Under the pieces are notes generated by a model. The model made no database searches. It was not told the DNA's origin and saw only the letters and a list, made by a program, of their open reading frames with translations. Shown here piece by piece: positions 11,411 through 23,422 of a stretch of DNA of 64,000 bases. Positions within the stretch are counted from its first letter, which is position 1. Every line of letters begins with the position of its first letter. The DNA comes from Takakia lepidozioides (taxonomy: Eukaryota; Streptophyta; Takakiopsida; Takakiales; Takakiaceae). The stretch covers positions 74,438,907 through 74,502,906 of the forward strand of contig CM060733.1 of the NCBI GenBank assembly GCA_030704615.1, given 5' to 3'. Position numbers and translations under genes: made by a program.

Positions 11411-12539
11411 GTGTTCAACCCTTAAATAAGGGAAAACAGCACCGTTGTCACTTGTAACATACTTATGAATTACACAATCATGTCCAGTAAAGCAGCCACT
11501 TCAGTGATCTCCACCCACATGCCTGATAATCAGTGTTTTTATTTCTGGCGAAATTTCGCACTTTTACGACCTCAAAAATCAAAATCGAATATTCTGTCGT
11601 AAATTCCCTGTTTTCACATGGATGAAATCGAAAAAAATCTTGGATGAATTCGCCTAATGTGGATGATATACATGGATGAAAGTACAGAGGAGGATGATTC
11701 TGTCCAAATTTCAGTGGATGAGCAGAAAATATGGCTATTTCCTGCAAAACTCAGTAGCCAGTCCTGTTCTTTTCAAAATTTGAAAAAAAAAACACTGCTG
11801 ATAATGTAGAGTTTGCATCAGAGTTATACAAGAGTGGCTCGGATTTGGTACTGAGACAATGCTACTAAAGCATGTTGGTTTGCGCCAATGACAAACAGTC
11901 ACATGATCTGGGCACCTTTTATGGATAAATTGGTGCAGCCTGGCCAACTGAGAAGGAACTTATAGCATGCTATGACCCTCGTTTATGTCGTCTTTTCTCC
12001 CCATGCATTGCAATAACATCCCTGCTTTTCATACAAGTGCACTCATCCCTGAGCGCTGGTCACTTAGGTTATTGAAGTATTATTCCTGGTGCCTTCACAG
12101 ACCATACTGAAAGATAGCAATTTTTTGTTTCAAGCTATTCTTTACTTTAAGATCAGTTGAGCTTTTCACCAAGAGGATTTACAATTCGGTATGTAATTCC
12201 TTTTCCATCACAAATGAACAATGTGTGGTAACCTCGATAACATACAGTTTGTCAAGGATAGCAGCGAGCATAAGTTCTCCATGCCAAAAAAAATCTCTGC
12301 CAATACTTCTTATGTTACACCTCAGTCCACAAAACTCCTTGGGGTGCACTTCAAAACTCAAAACTGCACATGGTGCCTTTGCCCTGTACACTGAAGTACG
12401 AATTGCATCAAGGTCCAGGCCATGCCCAAATCAGAGAGGCCAAGGCAGGCTTGAAAGAGAGCCGGCAATTGAAAGAATCTCCTCATGGAAATCAAGTCAA
12501 TTGAGGAGGGTATACCGCAAGTGGTGAGAACAGCCCCAG
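11411..12539. other. Region where the second half of BTA1 would be expected
   Basis: An open frame on the minus strand at about 12418-12179 (containing APCAVLSFEVHPKEFCGLRC and WHGELMLAAILDKLY) is unrecognised. I searched both strands by eye for the BtaA/DUF3419 signature (a Ser/Thr-Ser-Gly-Gly-x-Asn type SAM loop followed by hydrophobic and LELK words) and did not find it. The rest looks non-coding. Confidence 0.35.
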
Positions 12540-14633
12540 TTATTGAAGATGGTCAGCATCAAACCCGTTTGTTGTGACGGTTTGCTTAGGCTGGCCTAAC
12601 CAGATGTAGTACGGTACCTTAAGCAGTGGCACGTATGGAATATGCCCAGTCCGGTTCTCTTCATATACTGCACATCACAAACTTGGGTCTTTATAAAGCC
12701 TGATAAAGAGTACTCCCCCAGAAATGAAACGCTACTTGCAGGAGTACAAACTAAATCAAACTGGGATGAAAAGGATGTACACATAAATGGTATAGATGGT
12801 CTTATAAATAGTGGAAATCCTACCTTCTCTTGCTCTCTATAAGCATAAATGTTTGTCTGTTTACAAGGTACAAAGCACGGAACAGAGGCTTACCTCTGGA
12901 TAACAGAGTAAATCTTGTGGGACATACCTCTCTCAACCAGGTGGTCAAGGAACAATCTACGTTCAGACCCTAGGTCAATATTATCAAGATCAAAAATGCA
13001 TCTCCAAAACCAGCGAGTGAAGTAGCCGTGCTGCCGAGCAGCTAAGTCATATTTTGCAGAAGTGTAGAAGTCAGCCACACCAAGAATGCCAAATGCTGGA
13101 TCCAGATAGGATATTGCTTTGTCCACCGCAGCCATGAATGGAGGAATCACTGTCATGTATTGGCATTGAAGTTAAGAATTTTTTTTCACAGGGCTTACCA
13201 TAAATAATGCATTCCAGTTCCCGGTGTTTGCTTGAATATTCCCATATTATTCTCCCTAACAATGATAAATGCTCCAAGGCTATCTCTTCTGAACTCCCAG
13301 TAAGTTGTGACACCCTGGACCTTATCATTAGGATTGCTTTGTACACCAAAGACATTCTCACCCATCATACAAGAACATGAAGAAATTAATCCCCCTCGCA
13401 ATAGAACATGACAGAGAATTCACTTACTCGAAAGCGAATAGGAGAAAGTAACGAGTGTAGCAGGTGTTGATTCAGGTTCGTAATCACAGACATCAGCCTC
13501 TACAACTTCCACATTGTTCCACCCCTGTTGTTCAACCTTCTTTCGTGCAACATCGCAGAGAGGGCCACAAATGTCGACAACATATATCTTTCGAAATAGC
13601 GAGAGGTCAAATAAATGAGCCATGGTTTCAACATTTTGTCCTGTACCCCCCCCCAGGTCAACCCACACCAATCCTCCTTGATCACGCAGTGCTTCCATCT
13701 TTTGAGCACATGCTCTGAGCAATCCCTCTCTCCCATGTAGGAATCTGGCTCGAAAATGGTCATCTGCAACCAGTTTAGTACAAAAGTTTATAGACAGAAA
13801 ATCACCAACAACCCCTCGTTTTATCTCAATTTTAAGAAATCTTGAACAGTCATCTGTGTCTTGCAAATCAGATCTAGTCCACAAACTCTCGACCACATCG
13901 GACCATTAGGAAGAAGCAACAAACGTGAAGAGACGGCCTAAGATATGTATCCAGGTGTCTCTTGTCTTCTCCTCTTGACCAGACAAACTAAGGCATTGGT
14001 CGCCAGTTACAAGTTCCGTCAAGTTGATTCCGAGCTCCACTGAGCAAACTACCCGCTGATAGTGTACCTCCTCTGCATCTCAACAGTCCCATAGACCTAA
14101 AACTTATGGCATGCTTCAGAGACATTCTCAGAAATTTCAACAAGAAAAGCGCTACTCTTTTGTTGCAAACTACACGTATTTGGAATGGGAACTTGAACGA
14201 CTACGTAAAATGATCAGGCTACCGTGGAGTGATATACCAAACAATTTCCACGAAGTCCCTCAGGTGTTGTTGAGCATCTGCAGCAATATCAGTACTAAAA
14301 ACACTTTGAATCTCCATATGACGGACAGAGCGTCTGAAACCTTAGTAAACTAATATAGACATTTTCTTTCTGGCATAAGACATTCAAGTGACCGATATGG
14401 GAGATAACAGACGAGACACGGGAGGAAGGCAGGGGGTGTTACTTACACGCATGAGCTTGTGGACCATAGAAACATTCAAGGCGTTCCTTGTGAGTATCAC
14501 CAACTATTTTCGAGAGCCACATGGTGCGTAGAACCTGGAACTCACTGCAAACATTTCGCACATACTCCATCCTTATCCTCAGCTCAGATCGCCAGCCTGA
14601 CACTACCGGAAACACTCTGCGAAAACCAAACAT
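12540..14633 (-). CDS. Betaine-lipid synthase, BtaB-like methyltransferase part (partial)
   Basis: BTA1-type enzymes make the head group of DGTS betaine lipids from SAM; the BtaB domain performs the N-methylations. Minus exons: 14633-14447, 13763-13428, 13149-12928, then 12667 to about 12543, with GT-AG borders and consistent phases (about 290 residues). Visible motifs: DTHKERLECFYGPQAHA in exon 1; FRARFLHGREGLL, the SAM loop VWVDLGGGTGQNVE and VVEADVCDYEP in exon 2; IPPFMAAVDKAISYLDP, ILGVADFYTSAKYD and FDLDNIDLGSERRLFLDHLV in exon 3; TGHIPYVPLLKVPYYIWLG in exon 4. The frame stops at 12540-12542 unless a donor is used before it. The BtaA aminocarboxypropyl-transferase half was not found, so the gene is either truncated, split, or has unrecognised downstream exons. 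Start chosen at 14633, about 45 residues before the conserved block; an upstream exon is possible. Confidence 0.8.
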
Positions 14634-15389
14634 GCCAATGCAAACACCACGACGCAGAATCTAGAGTACTGCTGCTGCTGTCGTGAGACAAAGAAGGAAT
14701 GCGGCGAATCAACTGTGATAGGAAAGATATAGGGTGCCAGCGGTGGGCCCACCTACGTCAATTTTTTCTTTCTTTTTTTGGCCCTGCCTTCTCAAGGCAG
14801 GACTACGCAAAGGGTTCAGCCCGGCCGCTTTTGACGAATTGCCGCTTTTCTTTCTCTTTTTTTTTCTACTATTTACTCTTCCAATTCGATCGAGACAGTT
14901 GCCACCAGAATATTCTGTTCATATTTGTAACACTTTCATGTAGGTCTGGAGTTCAACTTCTTGAGCATGCCATAAATGAGGATATTACCCTGCGTGCCAC
15001 CCGGGTGATTCAGGGCTCAAATCTTGTTACCGCGATATTTATTAATAGACACCGTGTGATCTTCCAGATTTTTACTATCTATTCGTAATTGCTAGAGGCC
15101 AGGGCTTGCATGAATTGCATGCATTTATTTTCTTTCTTTTTTGTTTTCCAAGGATTTTTTATTTTTTTTTAAGGGGACATAGGCCTTTGAGGATTCCACC
15201 TTCAACATTATTCCCCTTCTTGGATGAACGGAGGATGAGTATTGGATAAGTAATGAGGATGAGCTAGAAGAGCTTAGCTTAACTTATAGAACTTTGTCCT
15301 ATTACAACAACTAGCTTAGGATGAGATTAGGATTGTCATTAGTGACTTGGTATCTTTCAGTGGTAGAGGTGGAATAGGATCTCGCAATC
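14634..15389. other. No gene recognised; T-rich
   Basis: Contains T-rich and CT-rich runs (14760-14780, 14850-14880, 15120-15170). The open frames across them are low-complexity. The start of this stretch would hold the promoter and leader of the BTA1-like gene. Confidence 0.5.
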
Positions 15390-16151
15390 CAATAGAAAGG
15401 AAAAGCCAGAGATATCTTTGAAGCCAGCATTAAGGCCAAAGGTGAGCTGAGTTGGGATGTGGCTCGTAAATTGGCTCACAAGGTATTTCGTGTTGATGAG
15501 CCGATTGATTATACTATCCTAGATATAACTTACAAAGAAGGTGAGAGTGTTTAGGAATATTATACCGATGTTCGTACGGCAATCTACAAGGCTATAAGTT
15601 TGTCTGCTGAAAGAGGTGCAATTCTAAAGATGCGTTTCAGCAGAAGGCTACCCCCGGCCGAAAAGGTTTTCTTATATAAGCACCCTTACAAGACAAAGGA
15701 GGAAATGGTTGATCTTGTGGAGGAAAGACTAAGGCTTAAGGCTGCCAAGGCCGGGCTGACCAAGAAAGAGACCCACCATGTTTGCTTGAGTGACTGTAAG
15801 AGCCCGAAATGTACTAATGGGGGGCTGGGCCTGAGGTTGTCTACAGAAGATGTAGTGCCCACAGTCGTTCATGAAATCCGAACTATCAAAAAGGACTTGC
15901 AGGAACAACTGCTGGCCCTGAAAGCTGAGGTGAATTGGCAAACCAAAAGGAAAGATGTGGCCTCTACAGGCACTCATCGGGGGACTACCAACACTGGCTC
16001 TGGGTATGAGGTAAAAGGGGGCAATATGCATGTGTGCCTCATTTATAAATCAACCAAGCATTATACTCGTTTCTGTCTCTATCAGTCCTGTCTGCTGGAC
16101 GTGCAGATCTTGAACGGTTTGAAAAGGAAAGAAAAACTAAGGAGGGTTTAA
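15390..16151 (+). pseudogene. Retrotransposon gag-like remnant (family E)
   Basis: The frame ISLSAERGAILKMRFSRRLP from 15600 extends upstream to about 15390 (SWDVARKLAHKVFRVDEPID) through one in-frame TAG near 15553. It includes a coiled region (EIRTIKKDLQEQLLALKAEV) and a decayed zinc-knuckle-like segment (VCLIYKSTKHYTRFC). The order capsid-like, coiled, knuckle-like followed by a protease-like frame supports gag. Not similar to the gag of A, B or C. Confidence 0.6.
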
Positions 16152-16169
16152 AAACAGCAGCGATCATCC

Positions 16170-16661
16170 GTGAGGGCCTTGGGCGATCGGCAGAGTAAAG
16201 GTCCTAAGCTTGAGAACTGTCTTGTCAATGTTGTGTTGTCACAAGAGTTCAAGCTTATGCATTGTGAGTCCTTCAAGCGTCATGAAAGACAACGCATACA
16301 TCCACTGGTGACACAATGCCATGTCGGCCACATGTCATTCATTTGTGTTGTGGATATTGGGTATATGATTTCAGCAATTCCGCTCTCCATTGTGTGTGTT
16401 CTAGGCCTTAAGATCTCTCCTACAAGGCTAGAGGTAACCATTGCTGATGGCACTGCCTATGAGCCACTTGGGCTAGTCACACTACCTGTCAGAGTCAATG
16501 GTAAGTCAGTAGTGCTAACATGTATAGTCACATTGGGGGAACAATTGCTACTTAGATTGTACTGGATGAAAGGTGTTGTTGCCAGCATAGATGTGGTAGA
16601 AAATGTAGGTGAAGGGGCACCATACAAGGTGAGTCTCAATTCAGGAGAAGGTGGAAAATAA
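16170..16661 (+). pseudogene. Retropepsin-like protease remnant (family E)
   Basis: Contains CVVDIGYMISAIPLSIV followed by LEVTIADGTAYEPLGLVTLP, the order of a retroviral-type aspartic protease (active loop, then the A-x-G-x flap region). The active loop reads D-I-G instead of D-T/S-G, so it would be inactive. Follows the gag-like frame after a short gap. Confidence 0.6.
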
Positions 16662-16733
16662 GAAAGACAACAGAAACAGCTTTGCCTAGTGACAATCACC
16701 ACCCCCTTGGCAATGGTAGCACCAGTAAGTCAT

Positions 16734-17237
16734 TCAGCCAGCATCAAACTGAAGGAGATCCCAGCTGCTAAGAATGTCAGCTGGTTGCGAAGGCCCATCA
16801 AGTAAATGAAACGGCACTTGAGCATCAGCCAAATCGCAGGGTGCACTGGTGGAGACAGTTGAGAAAAAAGTCACGGTTAATAAATCATCCAAGGTCAGAT
16901 AAGAATCAGGAGGCTTGGATTCAGCTTGTATCAATGCATCAGCATTGATATTATCCTTGTTACGCTTGTAGGTGATAGTATAATCAAAAGCTTGAAGTAG
17001 AAGAGCCCACCGAGCCAATCTGCCTGTCAATTCCCTGGGAGTCAACAGTGTCTTTAAAGGTAAATGATCAGTTTTTACCACAAATGGACAGCCATGAAGG
17101 TATTGACAAAACACTTCACCCCAAACACTATTGCCAAGGGGGAATGCTAAAACGTGAGCCTGGGCATGCTCACTATCTGGCATGCGATTTCTCGGACTCA
17201 TAACCGTAAACTGGCACCTATCACCCGTGACGGACAC
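16734..17237 (-). pseudogene. Ty3/gypsy RNase H fragment
   Basis: Minus frame contains FVVKTDHLPLKTLLTP, GRLARWALLLQAFDYTITYK and NKDNINADALIQ, the C-terminal half of a gypsy RNase H domain (family T-D-H-x-P-L, R-W, N-x-x-A-D-A-L-S-R). The final S-R is changed. It lies opposite to the gag-protease remnant just before it, so the two come from different insertions or from an inversion. Confidence 0.75.
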
Positions 17238-17880
17238 CTATTTCTGTGAACATGCGCATATTATGACAGGGCTACCCTCACTTTTTCCAGTAATAGTGCA
17301 CAGAATTATGAACAAAACACAGTACTCCATAAGGTAGTGCTATGAAGGTCGTCAACGATTGTGGTTTCCAGCACCTACAAATACTATGACATGTTGGCAT
17401 AAGTTTTTTTGTTTTTTTTTTTCGGCCTGTCCATTTGCCTCGATTGTTAACGATCAAGGATGGCCTCATGCAGCTAAGGCAATAAATAGATAAAAATAGA
17501 TTTATTTTTATTTTTTGCTATACGTCCATTTGCCTCGATAACGATTGTGGATGGCCTCATGCAGCTAAAGAAAAATAAATATATAATTCTATCTTTGCTT
17601 TATATATGTCAAAAAAAAAACCATTTTTTTAATAAAATTTAGCCTTATAAGAGGGAGACGGGAAAGAGTTTAAATTCGAACACGTGGCCTAAGGGGCAAA
17701 GCACTCCGCTTTGCATGTACTGCAATAGCGGGTGTTATCATGCAAAAAGACAAACTGGGCCGTAGAAGTACCTACCCGGTACAGTAGCCAAAATTAATTG
17801 CGGGCCCATTAATGCATCCAGAGAGCAGGTAACAGGGCGTAAAGCATGAAAGTATGATTGGCACAAAAAGGAACAGGTAA
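17238..17880. other. No gene; AT-rich with a short GTGAGCCTGGGCATGCTCAC palindrome just upstream
   Basis: AT-rich tracts at 17410-17640 and a repeated segment (CCATTTGCCTCGAT at 17430 and 17525). From about 17780 the sequence begins to resemble the leader of the family-A extra ORF (GCGGGCCCATTAATG, also near 59893). Confidence 0.45.
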
Positions 17881-20668
17881 ATGAGTATCCCCCTTTGTTG
17901 TACACGTAAAGAGTTCCTACAGCTATTCCAAAACAAGCCTTCTTGTTTGTCTGGGATGAAGAGAATTAGGGGAATGGAGGATATCAGGGTGAAGAGCACC
18001 ACGATTCTACAGAAGCAAACAATTGCTATACCACAGGCAGTACAGCTGCTGAAGGAGTTGCGATTGGAAGGGCTGCTATGCAAAGAATGGTCCTTGCATC
18101 ATCAGAGGTACATGATTCAATTCATTCAGAACTTTGAGCCTCGGACATGAGTTACACAGGTGAGGGGAGTAGATATAGAGATTACTCCCCAGTACTTGCA
18201 GCAATTGTTTGAATTGCCATCGGGCCATGTGAATGTGGATGAGCACAAGGCAAGATTGCAAATAGGGGACTTGTTCCAAGAAACGAGTTTCTTTAAGACC
18301 CAGGGATACACCTGCACCAAGGCCGAGTACCCAGGTTTTAAGGGAAGTAGGCCAAATACTGAACGTTCTGTTTGCCATGAAACAAAACCAACAATATCTT
18401 AGCAGGTCTTTCACGGAGGAAGTACTGAAAGCCTTGAGGGGAGAGGATGTGGCTTGGGCGGAGTTGATGCACAACGGTCTGGTGGAAGAGATGAAGCGGT
18501 GAAGCGGTTACAAATACTACTGCTAAGTCCCCGATCATTGTGTCTGGCCCAATAATTGCGCAAATTATCCTTGACTCATGTGTTGCTTGATGCGTGGGAA
18601 CGCAAGGAGATGGGAGTGTTTGAGACAGTCACAACTGCAATTGAGGAGCAGGGCTCTTCACAAGGTGAAGGGGGATTGGAGGGGCAGCACCAGTCCAAGA
18701 GACAGAAGCGGGATGTGACGGTAGTGGCAGATCCACTAGCTACAAGGAAACCACCAGATGATGTTTCCATAGCTCTTGTGCAGGATGGGGAACAGCAGCA
18801 CAAAGGGCTGTTATTGCTGGAAGCATGGCCTTTGGAGAGGGAGGAAGAAGTCACTTCAGTACCATAGCCATCACAACCAGTTGACTCAGTTGCCCCAGAG
18901 GTAACTCGGATAGTACATACTGTTACACTAGAGCCTATTGTTGTGGAAGGAGAAGGGTTGGACATCCCCACTACAGAGCAGGTAGTGGCAGAAATTGAGA
19001 AGGGTGACCTTCTCTATGAAAACTCTGGCATGGTCGGAGAACCAGTAGCACCAAAGATACAGGGTCTGACCAAAGGAATTCCTACTGTGCCAGTCATGCC
19101 CAAACCTGTGGAGGAGGTTCAAGGGGTAGAGTGCAAAGGCACTACAGCACCTGTGGAGGATCAGGTTGCTCAAGGGGAAGAATTTGTAGGATCCTGGCCT
19201 GACTGGTTTGTGAAACATCAAACTGTGGAGGATCAGGGAGAACAGCAACAAGTTCTTCATGAAGACCCACAGCAGGCCATGCTTATGAGTTCCATAAGTA
19301 GGACTCTCAACCTGTTGGGCACTTATGGCACTTATGTTAAATCCCATGTTCCTTCCACACAACTGGCAGCATTGAGGGAGGAGCTCAAGCAAGAGTTTGA
19401 GGCAAGAATTGCCACTGAGTGTGCAAATAAGGTGGATGTGGAGGCCAACCATAAGTTCCAGAAAGTGTTGGAGGACGCTCAGTCTGCCCTACAGCTTGCA
19501 AAGGAAACCTGATTGAAGCAGGTTTGGAGCAGGAGAAGTTGCATGAAGTGCACAAGCAGCAGTTATACCAGTTGCAAGTGAAGCATGAGGGCAAACTACA
19601 GGAAGTGAAGTTGCTTCATACAGAGTTGGAGGCAGTTCATCAGAGAATGACCATCCAATGTGCCTCACTAACAACTACTCTGGAGCAAACTGCATTAGAA
19701 GTTAACAAACAAGCAGAGAGATGTATGATGATGGAGGCTGAGACAGTGGAGCAAGGGAAACTCATTGCTGACTTGAAAGCTACTATCCGTTGCAATGAGG
19801 ATACCTTCCAACAGTACAGTCAGGTTGAGGCTGAGAAGGACAGGTACATCCTTGAGTTGCAGCAAACACTCACATCACGAAAGAATGAGCTTTCTGTGAC
19901 TACTAAGGCTTGGAAGCAAGCTAATAATCTGACTGCTGCCTATGCAGCCTTGGTTGAACCTCATGCGAAGCACATGGAGGCTTTACAGCAGCAGTTATAT
20001 ATGTACAGACTCAAGGAGGAGCAGGCTATCAGGGGTGCTACACAGGACTTGGTGGATAATCATCTTATACAAGTGTGGTTAACACAAGGGCCGGTAGAAG
20101 GGAAGGCACCAAGATCTCAGGCTGCAGGTGCAGAACATTGTCACAACCACTATAGACAATGTCTATAGTAGAATAGCTGAGTTGCAGGATGATGTGGAAG
20201 GGCTGCAGACTCAAGTGGATGACTTGAGTTCCAACATTGACAAAAGAGTCTTTGTTCCTGAGGAGCAGCTAGTGGCTATTTATTTGCATGCGAGGACTCT
20301 GATTTTCCAATCTTCATTACAGGAGGTGCAGGACTTGCCAGCAATATGAGGGACAGTGGCGGCCATATCACAACAACCACAGCAGGTCGACACTATTGAT
20401 ACTATGGCCCTGCAACAATCTGAGGTTTGGGGGGATGCTGCTTTTAACCCACCTAAGACTCCTGCTGCACTTGAGTACAATCGGGCTATGATTATGCCCT
20501 TCAACCAAATTCTCATTGTGATGGATTTGGCTTGGAAGGAATTCAGTCCTCCAGAGTCGTTGGCACACTATTACCAGATCATGCACATTTGGTTGCCAGT
20601 GGCAACTCGGACTAAGGTTCTTTCGACCAACCGACCCATTGAGGATCACCATTTTGCAAGGTACTAGT
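17881..20668 (+). pseudogene. Family-A extra ORF (downstream of pol), decayed copy
   Basis: Matches in order the coding sequence at 60.36-63.09 kb. Blocks: MKRIRGMED and HHQRYMIQFIQNFEPR; GVDIEITPQYLQQLFELPSG; ERKEMGVFETVTTAIEEQGS; DIPTTEQVVAEIEKGDLLYE; a long coiled-coil region with repeated Gln/Glu/Leu (19.3-20.0 kb); TTTIDNVYSRIAELQDDVEG; and FNPPKTPAALEYNRAMIMPF followed by AWKEFSPPESLAHYYQIM. Several stops and frameshifts break it. The last part of the ORF present at 63.1-63.8 kb is missing: the match ends at about 20695 and jumps into LTR sequence. Function unknown; the first 150 residues vaguely recall the N-terminal domain of plant retrotransposon-associated 'putative transposon protein' families. 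Confidence 0.7.
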
Positions 20669-20694
20669 CTGAGGCAGGCACTATGCAGAAGGAG

Positions 20695-21422
20695 TTACAG
20701 CCCGACACAGTTTGACACAGCCAGTCACAGCCCGACACAACTTGGCACAGCCTGTCACAACATATATAGGGAACGATTATCATTGACAGGGAATGACTGT
20801 GTGGGAACAACATCTGCAGAGGGAACGTGCTTACTTCTTGGGTGACAGCTAGTTAGTTAAGTGGTTAGAACAGCTTGCAGATAAATTAGGCAGAGTAGCA
20901 ACATGGAGGACACTTTGGGGGAAGAGCACTTCTTGGTCATGAGGAGAGGAGATCAGGGCGGAGGGGAATCAGGCGGAGAGCACGAACGGGAGCAAGGATG
21001 GAGAGCACGGTGAAAGAGGAGAGACGATCTGTAGATGTTTGATACATGCAATTAGCTGTAGGGTGATACTGTAGAGCAGATTAGAGACACCATGGCTTCG
21101 GCCTGTTACTTGATATAACTTAATCTGATACATATTCCATACTCACATTGTGTAGAGAGACCTGAGGGAAGTTGTGGAATGAATGGAAGAGTGAATGGAA
21201 CCTGGTGGATTGCTGAAGCAATCAAATACTTAAATATAATAGTAAGGTAATTTGCTGACATGAAGACAAGGAATACAAACAAGAAGCACTTCCATGATAC
21301 ACTAGTTGTAGGTCATGACTGATTGTTCTGAGTGGGCTGATTGTTTAGAGATATCCAACTCTTGTATCTTGGAGTTTCCACCTCGGATAGCGAAGGGATG
21401 GGTGAGTAAAAGCCGCTCGACA
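20695..21422 (+). repeat. Family-A 3' LTR, truncated at its 5' side
   Basis: Matches 52.11-52.77 kb of the full-length element: CACAG-type repeats, GGGAACGA words, GTAGAGCAGATTAGAGACAC, ATGGCTTCGGCCTG, and the terminal stretch CCTCGGATAGCGAAGGGATG to CTCGACA. The LTR ends at about 21422 with CA. The first ~250 bp of the LTR are absent, together with the end of the extra ORF. Confidence 0.8.
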
Positions 21423-22892
21423 CGCCTCCATTCCCTTTGTTGCAATCTCTATATTATTTGCAAAGCAAACCATTCTCATTTGATTTGTTAACATAAGTAT
21501 ATATGTATGTGTGATGCAGTGATGGGATTGTGCGGACCATCTACGACAGTCTATCCCAAAGTCATCTTTCATCATTTTATCTACCTTCGTATGCTGAGTC
21601 CCAAGCTTTGCATTCAATACATCAATAACGTGATGTAGGTCTTTCCAATGATATGTTGTTTGACCGAAGAGCAGCTACTGTTGGACAATCCGTGGATAGG
21701 TTGCGTAGAGTTGAGGCTTTCATGGTTGTGTATGCCTCTGAATCACAGGCTTATGACACGGATGATGAAATATCAGCTGATGATGTTATGTAGGTAATTA
21801 GAAATTACATATACAATACATTGTCCTCATTGTCAGTCCGAATTTTTGGTTATTTTTTATGATACATGTCTTTCTCTCGAGTGTAAGGTAAAACAAATGG
21901 GACAAATGACATGGTGTTGAAATCAGATTTCATGTTATCTTCCTATCATTTGATTTATCTATGTAATAGTTTGTACATAGATCTCTACTGCATTTCATAG
22001 ATACCTTTACTGGAATGCAAGTTCGACATGCACTTCAGCACTATCAAATTTCATCATATTAGTAAGATCAACCCTTGTGAGTATTGTGACATGTTATGTA
22101 CACACAGATTGACTATCTTTATCTCATTAGTATTTCATTTCATTAGTGTTTCAAGTCTGAATGGGTAGTATAGCGGTATGAACTAGGCTTGATACCCGAT
22201 AGGTTTGTGGTTTCTCATCTCTGGTGGACATTATGTTTTTGTAAAATAAAAATGTTTCAAAAGATAGATATATAGATACTGCAAAACCTATGTAACAAGA
22301 TTAAATGGGTGGTGGTTTGGTAAGGATTATGTTTTTTTAAGTTATGAGATTGCGGGTTCGATTACCAATCAATAGTCTTTTTTGTAAAATTGAATTCCCT
22401 TGCAGGCCATCGCCATTTACTACCCAAATGCACAGGCGGACCATCTCCATCACATTGTCAAGCTCCCTAGCTTTCCTTGAGCATTGCTCCATTTTGAACT
22501 TCAAACTAGACTCCCACTATTGGAAGAGCCCGTACCTTCACCATTTGTATCTAACAAGGAGCCGTGCCTCGTCACTTTTTAATTTTTCGACCTTTTTTCT
22601 CATGTTGGAAAGCCACAAAAGCAACATGTTCCTCTCCCATTCCTACACTCACCCATGTGGAATAATAATACAATGAATACGGAATATTCTATATAGAATA
22701 TTTGTATTCCATCCTTTGATATTTTGACTATGGACCCTAAGATTAGATGAATCACAATTTTTTTGTTTTTTGGGTACCCTTATTTAAGTGTTGTGCATAT
22801 AAAATTGTTCTTATGCATATTTGTATGCACGTATACATTCCTCCATATGCATGCATTTGTGTGCGCATATAGTATAGGCTACCTTGTTGCCT
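21423..22892. other. No gene recognised
   Basis: AT-rich sequence without recognisable ORFs. Two weak tRNA-like patches (near 22147-22215 and 22310-22375, the second with GGGTTCGATTACC) suggest SINE or tRNA-derived debris but no foldable tRNA was found by eye. Confidence 0.4.
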
Positions 22893-23422
22893 TGTAGTGC
22901 GGGCTAACGCATAGGCTACGTGCTTCCGTTCACGTACTATAATCGTGTAGCCTCGGGACGAAATCGTAGTGCGGCTTTGGCGTGTTCCCATACCTTAGGC
23001 CAGCATTCCATTGTAGTGATTGGGGCGCACGTTTGGTTCAAGGTTATCTTCCTAGTAAAAAAGGGTTGCTCAAGATGAACCCTTGCTCAAGGCGATGCCA
23101 AAAAATGGCATCATGAGCGGTCGCAAGCAAAGTTGTTGTAGTAGCGATTCGATCCTCGGGGAGGATCGTTCCTTGGCCTTGAAGTGGGCCAAGAAGAGTG
23201 CACTAGGTGGAGCTTGAGAGGCTCCACCCTGGGCCGGGACTTGGAGGAAGTCGGCCGAACTAGCTAGTGGAGAGTAGAGTCAAGTGAGGGTTTGGTTCCT
23301 TGCCATGGGACGCCATGGTACGGAAACAAACTCTTTGATGTGGGACGCCACAACTTGGATGTTAGTTTCCACAAAAAGGGACAAGTCGATGAGGACATCG
23401 ACTCCTCATTGGTAGGGGTGTG
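22893..23422 (+). mobile_element. Family-C internal 3' end fragment
   Basis: GTGCGGGCTAACGC, TTCCGTTCACGTACTATAAT and CGTGTAGCCTCGGGACGA match 48.09-48.16 kb, the untranslated stretch between the chromodomain ORF and the 3' LTR of element C. The similarity continues to the polypurine-like GGTAGGGGTG just before the LTR. Confidence 0.85.

Noticed and set aside
13071-13401. Minus ORFs between BTA1 exons 2 and 3
   Set aside because: They lie in the intron 13150-13427 defined by good GT/AG sites and exact phase joining; no similarity.
14111-14353. 80-residue plus ORF inside the BTA1-like gene
   Set aside because: Falls in intron 1 (13764-14446) antisense to the gene, without a recognisable family.
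17650-17740. tRNA-like stretch on the minus strand (GTTCGAATTTA)
   Set aside because: Only the T-arm region is suggestive; probably a tRNA-derived repeat or chance.
18576-19452. Minus ORFs over the family-A extra region (131 and 174 codons)
   Set aside because: They mirror the conserved plus-strand protein and are not conserved independently.
22147-22375. Possible tRNA genes
   Set aside because: B-box-like words are present, but a full cloverleaf with acceptor stem and A box could not be formed by eye.
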